Source: Bolinopsis microptera
Taxonomy: Eukaryota; Ctenophora; Tentaculata; Lobata; Bolinopsidae
Direction of reading: 5' to 3'
Assembly (NCBI RefSeq): GCF_026151205.1
Contig: NC_087077.1
Span: forward strand, 11,506,983 to 11,570,982
DNA: 64,000 nucleotides
The position numbers and the translations under genes are program-made. Positions 10,275-19,804 of this stretch are shown in pieces (position 1 is the first letter of the stretch; each line of letters opens with the position of its first letter). Under the pieces are notes generated by a model. That model had not been told where the DNA came from, searched no databases, and was given only the letters and a program-made list of their open reading frames with translations.

Positions 10275-13200
10275 TTAGAGTCCGTTCCTTTGAGAGTGAG
10301 CTAGGGTTCGGTAGGTCAAGGCATCTATAAAAGCAATCTTTGAGCCTCAACCAGAGTAACCTCTTTCCGTTCTCGTTAATAGAGAGGTCTCTATTTTGGG
10401 AGTTGGTTAGTCTTGTAACGAATCCTCCAAGACGTTCGTTACAAGAGCAGTATATTCTGTCTGCAAAGTTTCCTCGCCTTCTTAAGTACGAGACAAAGTT
10501 CGAAACTTCTTTGTTAACGTATAATATGTCTTCATTTATGTCCGGTAGTCCTGGTATTGGGATCATCAGCGAAATGCATACTTTAGCTGATGTAGATTCC
10601 AATAGATCATATACAAGTTTTTTGTAATTTGCAATGAGGTCTTTTGGGGTGGTTTTGTTTTTATACAAATCTTCCAGTCCAGCGTGAATATAAATAAGAT
10701 CTGATTTTAGATTACGCGCCTTAGAGATTAGCCCACCTCGACTGAGAATACTACTGATGGACTTTACTTTATGTCGATCAATGTAGAAAGCTGATGTGAA
10801 CTTTGAACTCGCAAAGTCTTCGAAAAAATGATCATGCACTATTAAACATTTTCGTTTGTTATTAGTTGGGGTTTTCTCTTTTCTGCGCTTTTCAATCAGT
10901 GTCCAACCCAATCCAACATCGTTCTCTGATATGAGTGGATCAGAGGTTTCTGTTTCACTTACAGGAATCTCAGGAACATGTGTTGTTGCACATGGCATTG
11001 GGATCGTTTTGATAGTGGCATCGGTTACTTCTGGGTTTGGCATTTGAGTCTCAGTAGATGCAGGTTTATTGACATGCCGGTACGGTCCCGGGTCATAGTT
11101 GATGGGGAAATTTAATGAATCTGCCCGACTATGTTTGCTCGCAATGACGGGTATAGATTTAGGTGGAGAGTTGGGGATAAACTCATGCTCTGTTACAACC
11201 TCGACGTGATCTGATACGTCGATTTTATCTGAGTTTATCACAACCCCAAGGGCCATTTCCACTGCTGAATCTTCGGTCTCATGGTGGGCTCTTTTGCTAT
11301 ACGTGTGTTCATTCTCTATTATGGTTCTCTGGACCCTTTTGGCCATGAGCGCAGCTTGCACAAGTTCTGGGATTTCAGCAATTTGCTCTTTCATAAGATT
11401 TATTTCATCTTTCATCTCGGTCAGCTGCAGTAGAGTTCCTTGTTGGACTTCAATAGTTTGCAGCAAAGTGTCCATCTGGCTTCTGAGCTCAGTTAACTCG
11501 GCCTGACAGAGACACTCGCTCGTTTTAGCGATTTTCACGTGGCCTTGATCTTTTTCTTGAAGGAGCCTGATTTGCTCTTCTTGACAAGAGACATTATTTT
11601 GGATCTTTAACAAACTCGTTTCCAAGGTTTTTAGTGGTTTCATGAGTTCCATGCCCGGAAATACTGGGGCATTTTGAGAGCATGGGGCTTTTACAGTCTC
11701 TGTTTTTTTTGGACAGTTAGCTTCATTCTTTGTATTTTTCGTTTCTGATTTCTTCTTACTCTTCTTTTCAGTCTCAACTCGCGGTTTAGGAGCGTTCTCT
11801 AGTATGTTTGAACTGCTGTTACTGTTAGTCTCTATATCTTGCTCGGAGGAGTCATTGGAATTTTTACTATCCTTCTTGTCCTCTTCGTTCATTAGGTCTG
11901 GCGGAGAGGGTTCAAGAACAGATTCAGCCGTTTTAGTTATGTTAGTTTCTGTCGGCATATCATTTCTTGTAGTCATACCGGCTTGCGTGTTTTTATCAGG
12001 GTCAACTGATACTTCGGTTTTACCGTGTTTCTTGATCGCTTTGGATTTTTTACTGGTCTTAGTTCCTTTTCCCTTTTGTTTTTTAGTCTTAGGGCTTCCA
12101 ATTCGACTCTCTTCCAAATGACAGGTTTCATTGTAATCACTTGTGTTAAGAGTACTAAACTCATTATTGAGATAAGTCTCGAGAGCACCCTTGCGCATTC
12201 TTGCATTTTTCGGCACTTTTAGACCTATGTTCATCAGTTCGGCAGAAACTGCGTCATCGTTGAGTTTTTTGACAAGTTTCTCGATTAGACTCGGTTGAAG
12301 CTTCACTTTTCCTTGCGAAGCATCTATAAGGTGCTCAAGAACCATCTTCCTATTTAGCTCAGCGGTGTGCGCCACCCTCATGTGGCATAACTTCACCCAA
12401 TCGACAATTTTGCTTTTTGAGTTGCGGTTCGCAAGTTGGACCAATGTTTCTTTCCTCAGAAACAGTTTAGTCAATTTAGGGCCATCGGTTGTATCCTCAG
12501 ATGCTTCTTTTTCCGGGTGGTCGATCGTAGTGTCCTCTTTATCAGGGAGACTCACTGATTCAGTAACAGAGGGATCAGCACTGTTGGTTGAGGTTGAATC
12601 CTTTTTTTCAGGATCAACAGATGTCACCTTATTACGAAATACAGATCCTTGAATATCATCGGTTGTATCATCAGATGCTACTTCTTCTGGGTGATCAATC
12701 GAGGTGTCCTGTTTGTCATGCACATCAGCACGTTGGGTAATTTCAATATGATCGTGTTCTTTGGGGTACGATAGAATCGGTTCTGCACCATCGCAATTGG
12801 TGCTTGCTTCCATCACAAGGCTCACTGGTTTAGTCCCCTTTTCACATTTTACTGTTTCACTATCAGATAACAGTGTACAATCAGTGACGGGGTCGTCCAT
12901 TTTTATGAGACAGAGTGATATTGTCTCCAGAATGGATGTTCCTTCCTTGTCATTACTCGCTACAGCAACTTTCTCTTTCGAGTTCTCATCAGCTGTCTCC
13001 CACGAGTTATCATCGTCCTCATCAGATGACTCCTTCGGATTACCATCAGCTGACTCCTTCGAGTTAGCATCGTATTCAGCATCTGACTTTTTGAGGGTAT
13101 CATGGTCCTCAGCATCTGTTTCCTTAGGGTCATCATCAATACCAACATCATCAGATAACGTCCCACCTTCGTTTGATTCGAGAGGCTCACTCGGTGGGAT

Positions 13201-16014
13201 GAAGCATGGCGATATGAGTATATGTAGGCCAGCATTGTCTCCCGAAAGGTTTCCTTCACTAGCTAAGCTGATGTTCATGTGACGATAGGTGTCTGGAAAT
13301 ATGGTAAGAAGGGAGAAGTTTTCCAGTAAAACGTCGTATACCTTAAGCCTGTGAGGGTCAGATTTCTTCGATATGATATTGACACTTCTATTGGTGTTGC
13401 CTAGATGCAAAAGAATGAGCGGCTGTCCTATACTATCCATTAGGGTTTCAGCAGGAAACTTTTCAGTCTTATCAGGCAATAAGGTGATCTTCAGTCCGTT
13501 AAAGATAGGTTTGATTGGCAGCAACCGGGTTGAGTGATTGATCATTCTGCCTAGCAGATACATCAAGCAGTTCCTCTGGTCGATTGGGTGTGGTGATTGA
13601 CCATATGTAAGGGAACGTGAGACGGCTTCAATCTCCTCTTCGTTCCACACTAGGCTTGCTGAGCTGTCTGCTCCAAATGACTGTGACTCATTTCCTGGTA
13701 TTGATAGAGCCTTCCTTATTTCTAAAAGCAGTCTCTCCTTGTCGATCTTTCCGGTATCTTGGTTGTCAAGATAGTTATGTTCCAAGTGAAAGTAACTTCC
13801 CAATCCGTTGCTGCTGTCGTAAAGACCCGAGTCCCTTACCCGAACGCAGTCTATTTCATTTATTTTACCAGGGGAGTCCTTAGAACTAAATGATTCCGAC
13901 CAGTTTCTCCTCCTTTTGCTGGTTGGCGTCTCATTATGGTGAGTGGCTTGGGTTTTCCTGTTCGCTCTTTGTTTTTTCCTTAGGATAATATCCAGTGGCA
14001 CATCATATGGCCCAGCTCTAATCAAGGGAGAACACTCCGATCTAGTTCTGATCCTAGAGCACCTCGATCTATGTGGGATCCCGATAGGTGTTATCTCTGG
14101 GTTGGCGAGTCCAGTGTAGATATTATTTCTTTCATCTGTGTGTTTCGCTTCAAAACCACCATCTTCTGGTTCATCTTTAGATTTTTGTTTTTTGTTCTCA
14201 TGTACACTGTTCTCCATTACTGTGGTGTTTTGAATGGTTATGTTCAAAGATAACTCGGCGATGTCAGACAGGTCGCATAGTTCACTACTAATTGATATGT
14301 CACTCACCTCACTAACGTTTCTACCTCTGCCGAACAGGGTTACATTCTTCGCTGACTCCCAAAACGAGTACGATATTTTTGAGATCCCATGGAGCACAGA
14401 CATATCAAACATCGGGTTTGCTAGTTGGCTGTGGTCTATCTGGGTAGAGTTGGCAGTAATAGCCTGAACATTTTGGTGTTGGCTAGTGTTATTATGTTCT
14501 TTCAAAGTCAGTGACATTCGGTCCAGTACAGCATTTTGTGGGCTGAAATTTTTAATTTCTAGCTCCTTCAAGGCAATATCATTGCACTGGTGTAGCAGCC
14601 GTGGTCCGTTTCTGTTATTCTTTTCTTCATTGTCGTCCTCTCTATAACTGGAGCTCAGAGAACTATTACGTGAACCGTTGAAAAGTGCTCCTCTGCTCTT
14701 AACTTGGTTCCTTCTAGTTTTATTGTCGTCTGCAGAAGAGCTGTGTGATGAGCTTTTCCCTTCATTACTTCCGTCTCCTCCAGAAGTATGACCACTGTCT
14801 TCTTCTTTATCTTCCTGATCAGTTGTCACACTAGACTCGCATTCATGGAGTAATCGAGATCTTTTATTGTTTTCATCCTCCTCGTCATTCCCGTCTCCAT
14901 TTCCGTTTGATCCAGTGGTGATGCTACGGGATCCGTTAGACAATGCACCTCTGCTTTGGATCTGGTCTCTTTCTGACTTTGATGCCGCTGCTGCACTGGA
15001 GGAGTTGTTAGAGGAACTGCTGTTGGAACTCTCTCCAGTGCTTCCACTTCCCTCCGAGTCTGACAGGTCCTTAGAAGCCCTGAACAGGTCATCTTGAGAA
15101 GCAGCAGCAGAAACTTGATCATAAGGGTAATTCACAAGTAGAAGTCCTGAAGGGACACAAACGAAGAGCAAGCTGTCAACTAACAAATGAGAGCTGCAAT
15201 CAAGAAACAGATCCCCGCTGATGTGGAGATAAGATACACTGTCAGCCTGCCGATAACGTAGCGTGGTTGGTATGCGCTTACGTTTACTAGAAATCGTAGG
15301 CGAGTACGCGTTGTCATGGCGACGCTTTTTCGCTAATGATGTTAATCCAGCGTCACGTGACGTAGTTAGCGTGCGCACGCGCTCGCCTCGTGCTTCTAGG
15401 CCTAGTTCTAGTTTCGCTTGATCGAGTGAGTTAGGTGAGTTACTAAATACCGAACACTCCTCATTGTAACTAGAGCTAGATGTGCTATCAAACGATTGTG
15501 ATGAATAGCTATCGTGAAATTGCATGCAGGTCACCTCCCGCCATGGTGTAGTGGTCTGCAGCTCGGGAGAAAACAGTGAGAGGGAGGCCATGCTCCACCC
15601 GTGGGCCAAAGTTTTGCGTGTCCCCTCCGTTTTTTGGATTTCTACAGCAGGAGTGGGAAGCAAGAAATTGGACACTGCGGCGCTAGGCTCCCAATCATCA
15701 ACATACTTGTCAACAAAGCCTTCATATATTGAGCACTGTACAGTGTTCGATTCTAGCCGGTGGTAATAGTAATACAGATTTTTACCACGTCTACTGATCT
15801 CGGAGTTAATTGATAGTAGAATCTGGGTAATCATCATAACAATTTGAAGGCTCCACATTGTTTTTAGTTTATTATACAAGATAATATGGTCTCTCGCCTT
15901 ATCAGTTGCAACCTTCATTAAAATCAAGATAATCGCTTTAACCGCAGTGCGACATGCAATGCGTAAGATCATAGTCAGGCGCAAGCCAGCTCTTATCACT
16001 AACAGTTCGCCCAA
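10267..16014 (-). CDS. LINE ORF1: giant multidomain protein
   Basis: 1915 aa in one open frame, several times longer than usual ORF1 proteins. From the N-terminus: a hydrophobic/basic stretch that may not be translated (alternative start MQFHDSYSS at 15525); a Ser/Asn-rich region with a duplicated module (RGALSNGSR near 358 and RGALFNGSR near 443, each followed by an acidic run and RLLH); a folded-looking block at about 790-960 (LILLHLGNTNRS, FSLLTIFPDTYRH); an acidic repeat region with a second duplication (DTSIDHPEE / DTTIDHPEK); a SAP-like helix pair near 1245-1295; a Lys-rich linker; a coiled coil near 1475-1570; and an SGNH-hydrolase-like C-terminal domain at about 1720-1915 (SDLIYIHAGLEDL, ISLMIPIPG, INENGKR). 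ORF1 esterase domains are known in CR1/L2 LINEs, but the catalytic Ser block here looks replaced (LIVHDHFF). Probable role: RNA binding and particle assembly. Confidence 0.8.
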   Translation of the reverse strand: MGELLVIRAGLRLTMILRIACRTAVKAIILILMKVATDKARDHIILYNKLKTMWSLQIVMMITQILLSINSEISRRGKNLYYYYHRLESNTVQCSIYEGFVDKYVDDWEPSAAVSNFLLPTPAVEIQKTEGTRKTLAHGWSMASLSLFSPELQTTTPWREVTCMQFHDSYSSQSFDSTSSSSYNEECSVFSNSPNSLDQAKLELGLEARGERVRTLTTSRDAGLTSLAKKRRHDNAYSPTISSKRKRIPTTLRYRQADSVSYLHISGDLFLDCSSHLLVDSLLFVCVPSGLLLVNYPYDQVSAAASQDDLFRASKDLSDSEGSGSTGESSNSSSSNNSSSAAAASKSERDQIQSRGALSNGSRSITTGSNGNGDGNDEEDENNKRSRLLHECESSVTTDQEDKEEDSGHTSGGDGSNEGKSSSHSSSADDNKTRRNQVKSRGALFNGSRNSSLSSSYREDDNEEKNNRNGPRLLHQCNDIALKELEIKNFSPQNAVLDRMSLTLKEHNNTSQHQNVQAITANSTQIDHSQLANPMFDMSVLHGISKISYSFWESAKNVTLFGRGRNVSEVSDISISSELCDLSDIAELSLNITIQNTTVMENSVHENKKQKSKDEPEDGGFEAKHTDERNNIYTGLANPEITPIGIPHRSRCSRIRTRSECSPLIRAGPYDVPLDIILRKKQRANRKTQATHHNETPTSKRRRNWSESFSSKDSPGKINEIDCVRVRDSGLYDSSNGLGSYFHLEHNYLDNQDTGKIDKERLLLEIRKALSIPGNESQSFGADSSASLVWNEEEIEAVSRSLTYGQSPHPIDQRNCLMYLLGRMINHSTRLLPIKPIFNGLKITLLPDKTEKFPAETLMDSIGQPLILLHLGNTNRSVNIISKKSDPHRLKVYDVLLENFSLLTIFPDTYRHMNISLASEGNLSGDNAGLHILISPCFIPPSEPLESNEGGTLSDDVGIDDDPKETDAEDHDTLKKSDAEYDANSKESADGNPKESSDEDDDNSWETADENSKEKVAVASNDKEGTSILETISLCLIKMDDPVTDCTLLSDSETVKCEKGTKPVSLVMEASTNCDGAEPILSYPKEHDHIEITQRADVHDKQDTSIDHPEEVASDDTTDDIQGSVFRNKVTSVDPEKKDSTSTNSADPSVTESVSLPDKEDTTIDHPEKEASEDTTDGPKLTKLFLRKETLVQLANRNSKSKIVDWVKLCHMRVAHTAELNRKMVLEHLIDASQGKVKLQPSLIEKLVKKLNDDAVSAELMNIGLKVPKNARMRKGALETYLNNEFSTLNTSDYNETCHLEESRIGSPKTKKQKGKGTKTSKKSKAIKKHGKTEVSVDPDKNTQAGMTTRNDMPTETNITKTAESVLEPSPPDLMNEEDKKDSKNSNDSSEQDIETNSNSSSNILENAPKPRVETEKKSKKKSETKNTKNEANCPKKTETVKAPCSQNAPVFPGMELMKPLKTLETSLLKIQNNVSCQEEQIRLLQEKDQGHVKIAKTSECLCQAELTELRSQMDTLLQTIEVQQGTLLQLTEMKDEINLMKEQIAEIPELVQAALMAKRVQRTIIENEHTYSKRAHHETEDSAVEMALGVVINSDKIDVSDHVEVVTEHEFIPNSPPKSIPVIASKHSRADSLNFPINYDPGPYRHVNKPASTETQMPNPEVTDATIKTIPMPCATTHVPEIPVSETETSDPLISENDVGLGWTLIEKRRKEKTPTNNKRKCLIVHDHFFEDFASSKFTSAFYIDRHKVKSISSILSRGGLISKARNLKSDLIYIHAGLEDLYKNKTTPKDLIANYKKLVYDLLESTSAKVCISLMIPIPGLPDINEDILYVNKEVSNFVSYLRRRGNFADRIYCSCNERLGGFVTRLTNSQNRDLSINENGKRLLWLRLKDCFYRCLDLPNPSSLSKERTLNE

Positions 16015-16110
16015 ATAAGGAATAATAACAGCGTAAAGTTTAGGGTCGGTAAGGCAATTGGAGTTTGGGTTCGGTAAGGCAATATAAATTTGGGGATTGA
16101 AGTAGTTCGA

Positions 16111-17171
16111 AGTAACCAGAGAGATGGTTAGACGTATACATTTGGGGATAACACAAGATAGCTGGAAGGAGCTTCTGAAACTGAATTGTGTTGCTTCATA
16201 AATATTATCTGAATGTGTTCATGCTGAACTTTTGCTGTGCTGCAAGCAAAGTGCCTGTAAGACGTTTTTAGCCCGGGATACCAAAATTAAGTACATGTTT
16301 GATGTTACTATTTTAGGATGCACGAAAGTTAAAACAGTTTTTAATGAATATCTCCAAAACTAAGCACTATAAACCCTATGTTGCTTTATAGCTTGTATGT
16401 AAATGTGGCCTTTGCAGTTAGTTTGAGCTAAAAGAGAGGCCCCTAAAAGAGAGGCCCCTACAACGTTCAGAAGCCGAGATACAAAAGTCATATATTTGCG
16501 CCTGAGGGTAATTTAGAAATTTCCCCCCTAGGGTTGGAACTACTGATAGAAATTGCGTACCTTATCAATTCTGATCCAGAATGACCTTACAAAGGACCTG
16601 GTTTCTAGAAAAGTTGTAGACACCAAACTGCATACTCGATTTCAATTAGCTTCTAGAGTAGATTTTTTTCACTTCCCCAGTGAAAATCAGTTTTTCTGGA
16701 TTTTTTCCAAAAGTAAGCATTTTGGGCCTTTATGACCTTTATAGTGTCGATATAAACATGTGCATTGCAGTCATTTTAAGCCAAAGTTTGAGTCTCTAAG
16801 ACCTTCAGAAGCGGAGATACAAATTTGATGAAATTTGTGCCTACGCCTGAACTTAAAATTAGTTTTTTGCAGATATCTCGGAAACAAACAATTTTAGACC
16901 ATATATTGATTAGTAAGTTGTATATAAATGTGGCCATTGCGGTGATTTTAAGCTAAAAATTAAGTCTCTATGACCTTCAGGAGCCGAAATACGAAAATCC
17001 CGTATACGCGACTGAGGGTAATTTAGAAAATTTGCCCTGTAGGGTTGTCTCTAGCGAAACAAATTGTCCACCTAAACGATTTTGGTTTAGAATGACCTAA
17101 CAAACAACCCTGTGTTGTCAGAAATAGTACACATCGAAGTGCACACTCAACTACACCCTGCTACTAGAGTA
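16111..17171 (-). repeat. Right TIR of F
   Basis: Reverse complement of 4689-5748, from AGTAACCAGAGAG to CTACTAGAGTA. The two copies differ at scattered sites only, so they have either exchanged sequence or inserted fairly recently. Confidence 0.85.
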
Positions 17172-17652
17172 CATGTATTTGTTAACTTTTCAAAACAACA
17201 TATTTTATGGCTATGACTCTATGATTGGCAGAAGAACTATCAAATAATGAGTTTAAAGGGTTTTGAGGACACCTCACAGTAGAAAAGAGGTCTCGTATTC
17301 TGAGTGTGACAAGGTTTACGAAATGTTGCCTTAAAGCCGTTCGATCACTGCCCTTTAGGCCTACATTATATCATAATTGTTAGATTGACCTAATCTACTA
17401 TATTTTAGACCAAAAAATGCTAATTGGGCAGCTATGGTAAACAATGTCACAAAAATGTGACATTCTTTACATAATAGTGCCTAAAAGCAATACATTTTAT
17501 TTTTGAGCAGTGCATATGGGAGTATGGGTCACGTGGCTAATGTTCAGAACTTATGAACACGCTAGATTAATATATGTTAAAATTAAACCATTATCGTCAA
17601 AAACGCTGTTTTAGAAATTTACCAATTTCCTCAAACTTCAATGAACGTGTCC
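17172..17652 (+). repeat. Second right arm of E, distal part
   Basis: A direct repeat of 4013-4482, with inverted boxes near 17305 and 17456 and the terminal GAACGTGTCC. ATAA at 17653 is the target duplication, and the R repeat resumes after it. Confidence 0.8.
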
Positions 17653-17690
17653 ATAAAGTACCCTGACATAATAATCAAAAAGAGATGATA

Positions 17691-18206
17691 TTTTACCAAA
17701 ACCCATAATCATGGGTAGAGTGGACCGCTGCCAGTGTCTCTCTTTCCCAAACAAAAGGAAATGATATTAATTTGATTGACCGTTCTCAAATGCAAAATGA
17801 TACCGAGAATGAAATCGGTCGCTCGCTTTTCCCATTTATTTACAATTGTAATAGATTAAGACGAACTACCCAAAGGCAGCTGTACTCGGCAATAAACATT
17901 CAATAAACTTCAGCTTATTCAATAAGTAATAACTACCACCCTTGTCCCTTACCCCGAAATACTAGGTATATCGACCCGAACGCAACCCAAAGAGATTTTT
18001 ACAGCATCTGATTGATGTAATCAATCGAAACTTATTTATACAATTCGTAAGCCGTGAATGAATGGGAAAAGCGAGCGACCGATTTCATTCTCGGTATCAT
18101 TTTGCATTTGAGAACGGTCAATCAAATTAATATCATTTCCTTTTGTTTGGGAAAGAGAGACACTGGCAGCGGTCCACTCTACCCATGATTATGGGTTTTG
18201 GTAAAA
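17691..18206. mobile_element. MITE G, copy 1
   Basis: Ends TTTTACCAAAACCCATAATC and its reverse complement; the inverted similarity runs well over 100 bp and includes a GGTCGCTCGCTTTTCCC stretch. A second copy at 40529-41114 sits at the same place relative to repeat R, in the same relative orientation. No coding capacity. Confidence 0.85.
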
Positions 18207-18314
18207 TTGATTATACTTACCACTTTAAAAGTCGTTTTCAAGCACATAATAAAGAAAATATTTACAAAAACTCACTATACTATTTACAAAAACTCACTAT
18301 ACTAGTATATATAT

Positions 18315-18411
18315 ACTAGTTTATTTAATAAGCATTCTAATTATAATGAGTATAACACATATAATATGTGTTGTACTCATTATAATTAGAATGCTTATTA
18401 AACAAACTAGT
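18315..18411. repeat. 97-bp near-perfect hairpin
   Basis: ACTAGTTTATTTAATAAGCA at the left is mirrored at the right, with a centre at ATAATATG. It is probably a very short palindromic MITE. Degenerate copies of TTTACAAAAACTCACTATAC precede it. Confidence 0.8.
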
Positions 18412-18474
18412 AAAGTCGTTGAGCTATAAAATCTGGATTGCGTGTGTGGGGGAATTGGGAGATGAGGTTTTCCA

Positions 18475-18600
18475 ATATACGGCCACTATATACGGCCACT
18501 ATATGCGGCCACTATATGCGGCCACTATACGGCCACTATACGGCCTATCATGGCCGTATAGTGGCTGTATCATGACCGTATAGAGGCCAAATCGCGTCTC
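18475..18600. repeat. Short tandem/inverted repeat of GGCCACTATA
   Basis: Five or so copies of a 12-15 bp GGCCACTATAYRC unit, followed by the inverted form GGCCGTATAGTGG. A small palindromic cluster; 18600-18790 beyond it shows nothing recognisable. Confidence 0.7.
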
Positions 18601-19369
18601 CCAATTTCTCGCGTGTAGATAACACCGAAATATCATCACTGAGCAAAGACCCAATTTACATTATTAAGAAATGTTATTAGTATCATGATATAATAACAAT
18701 TTTCGTATCTTGAGTTTTAATTGTCCTGCCACGCTATGTTGGTTCGGTACTAGGTCAAATAATAGGTCAATAAATGGATTTTATTCTAACGAGTGGTACT
18801 CAAGGATCGACCGGGACCTCTTATTGGCCGGGCCCGGGACTGGGAAAAAGTGCCGGGACCGGGATTAAGCCGGGACCGGGATTAACCGGGATTGGGACCG
18901 GGATCGTAGCTAACCAAAATTTTACTTTCAATATTCTTTGATCTTATAATGCATAATCAATAATGGCGTTAGGTGCAGTATTTGAACAATGTGCTATGTC
19001 AGCAAGTTGGTTGATCAAGTTGGTTGATCAGTGTATTGGATTTCTAGAATATTCTACATTCGATTTTAGCGTAAAACATATTACTGGTATTTGGTTATCC
19101 GAATCTATTGGAGTCCGATTAGCCGTCGCGTTGTGGTTTATCAGGGCGACTCTTTACCTACAAGGCCATCCCAAGCCGCCAAAGAGTTCCTTATCTCCAA
19201 GTCTAAGAGAGAGGTGGGCTTCCGACAAAGAATGGGTAAAAGAATCAGTGCGAACAGTGATATCGAGAAGGGAAGAAACAGTCAGAGAGATTGACGATGA
19301 TCATGATGCAGCATCTTGGAACCAACTGACCAACTCCTACGCAGTACTTCAGACGGGCCCGGATCTCTG

Positions 19370-19612
19370 AACAACGTGGTAAAGGACGAGGTTACCAGAT
19401 ATTTGAAGGAAAAGCTGGAGCCCCAGAGACGTGATCCCCTGGAGTTCTGGCGAAAAAATCACACTCTGCACCCCATCTGAACCAGCTTGTCTGGATCTAT
19501 CTGTGTCCACCTCCTTTCTCAATCGAATGAAGTGATTGTGAAAGGCGAACAACATTGTAGGGGATAGCAGACTGAGCCTCCTGCCGGAAAACTTAAAAGG
19601 AAGAGCCATAAA
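19370..19612 (+). pseudogene. hAT transposase C-terminal dimerisation domain relict
   Basis: Translation in one frame gives EVTRYLKEKLEPQRRDPLEF followed by WRKN and, after small disruptions, an LCPPSSQSNE-like stretch and LLPENLKR. These match the order of hATC dimerisation-domain motifs (dPLeFW, ippsSvpsEr, L.pe.l). The frame is broken by stops and small indels, and the catalytic N-terminal part is missing or unrecognisable, so no active enzyme is made. The weak frame at 18963-19370 just upstream may be older transposase sequence but has no diagnostic motif. Confidence 0.65.
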
Positions 19613-19804
19613 CTACGAAATATATATCAGCTCAAGTTCCCTCCTGATTGGTTATTGGTTATATTACCTTGCCCCGAACAATCTTAACAAATATGACTCG
19701 GACGACGAGAGTATGCCTATGGTTACGGAGTTTAATGACGAGGCAGTTAGATTTACTGACGAATCAGATTATGAGGACGTTAATTTACTGACTCTGACAC
19801 TATA

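Larger units (their letters stand above)
6437..16105 (-). mobile_element. Long APE-type LINE (non-LTR retrotransposon), apparently intact
   Basis: Read on the minus strand: a short 5' leader (about 16105-16015) containing a duplicated TTCGGTAAGGCAAT motif, ORF1 (16014-10267), ORF2 (10274-6639), a 3' UTR of about 170 bp and a 3' tail of a 9-bp repeat at 6468-6437. Both frames are open. The apurinic-type endonuclease, the RT motifs and an ORF1 esterase-like domain place it near the CR1/L2 side of the LINE tree; this placement is by eye only. At about 9.7 kb it is unusually long for that group because ORF1 is enormous. It sits between the TIRs of F, most simply as an insertion into F. The exact 5' end is uncertain. 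Confidence 0.8.
4689..17171. mobile_element. Element F: 12.5-kb insertion with about 1.06-kb terminal inverted repeats
   Basis: Left end TACTCTAGTAGCAGGGTGTA; right end is its reverse complement, finishing CTACTAGAGTA. CAT is present at 4686-4688 and again at 17172-17174. The neighbouring repeat at 3970-4020 reads straight through AAGTGCATGTATTTG, so it serves as an empty site and supports a 3-bp target duplication. The interior contains only other elements (hAT end, MITE, LINE) and no transposase. F is therefore probably a non-autonomous long-TIR element that later received insertions. A 3-bp duplication is seen in PIF/Harbinger and CACTA-type elements, but the ends do not prove either. Confidence 0.8.
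587..17652. mobile_element. Outer TIR element E, with nested insertions
   Basis: The left end GGACACGTTCATTGAAGTTT and the right end (its reverse complement, finishing GAACGTGTCC at 17652) form a TIR of about 36 bp with one mismatch. ATAA flanks both sides (583-586 and 17653-17656). The inverted R copy near 41155 carries the same target with a single ATAA and no insertion, which fixes the boundaries. Without insertion F the element is about 4.6 kb. It has a left arm of tandem repeats, one gene (2728-3630) and two right arms in series (3960-4482 and 4483-4688 continuing at 17172-17652). I see no transposase, so it looks non-autonomous, or its mobility protein is not recognisable. Superfamily is unassigned; the 4-bp duplication is compatible with several. 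Confidence 0.8.

Noticed and set aside
15830-16014. Membrane-anchor role for the hydrophobic N-terminus of LINE ORF1
   Set aside because: The stretch may precede the true start codon, and its composition is compatible with AT-rich leader sequence read in frame.
587-17652. Polinton-type element
   Set aside because: Long TIRs at F and E suggested it, but there is no protein-primed DNA polymerase, retroviral-type integrase, packaging ATPase or capsid gene.
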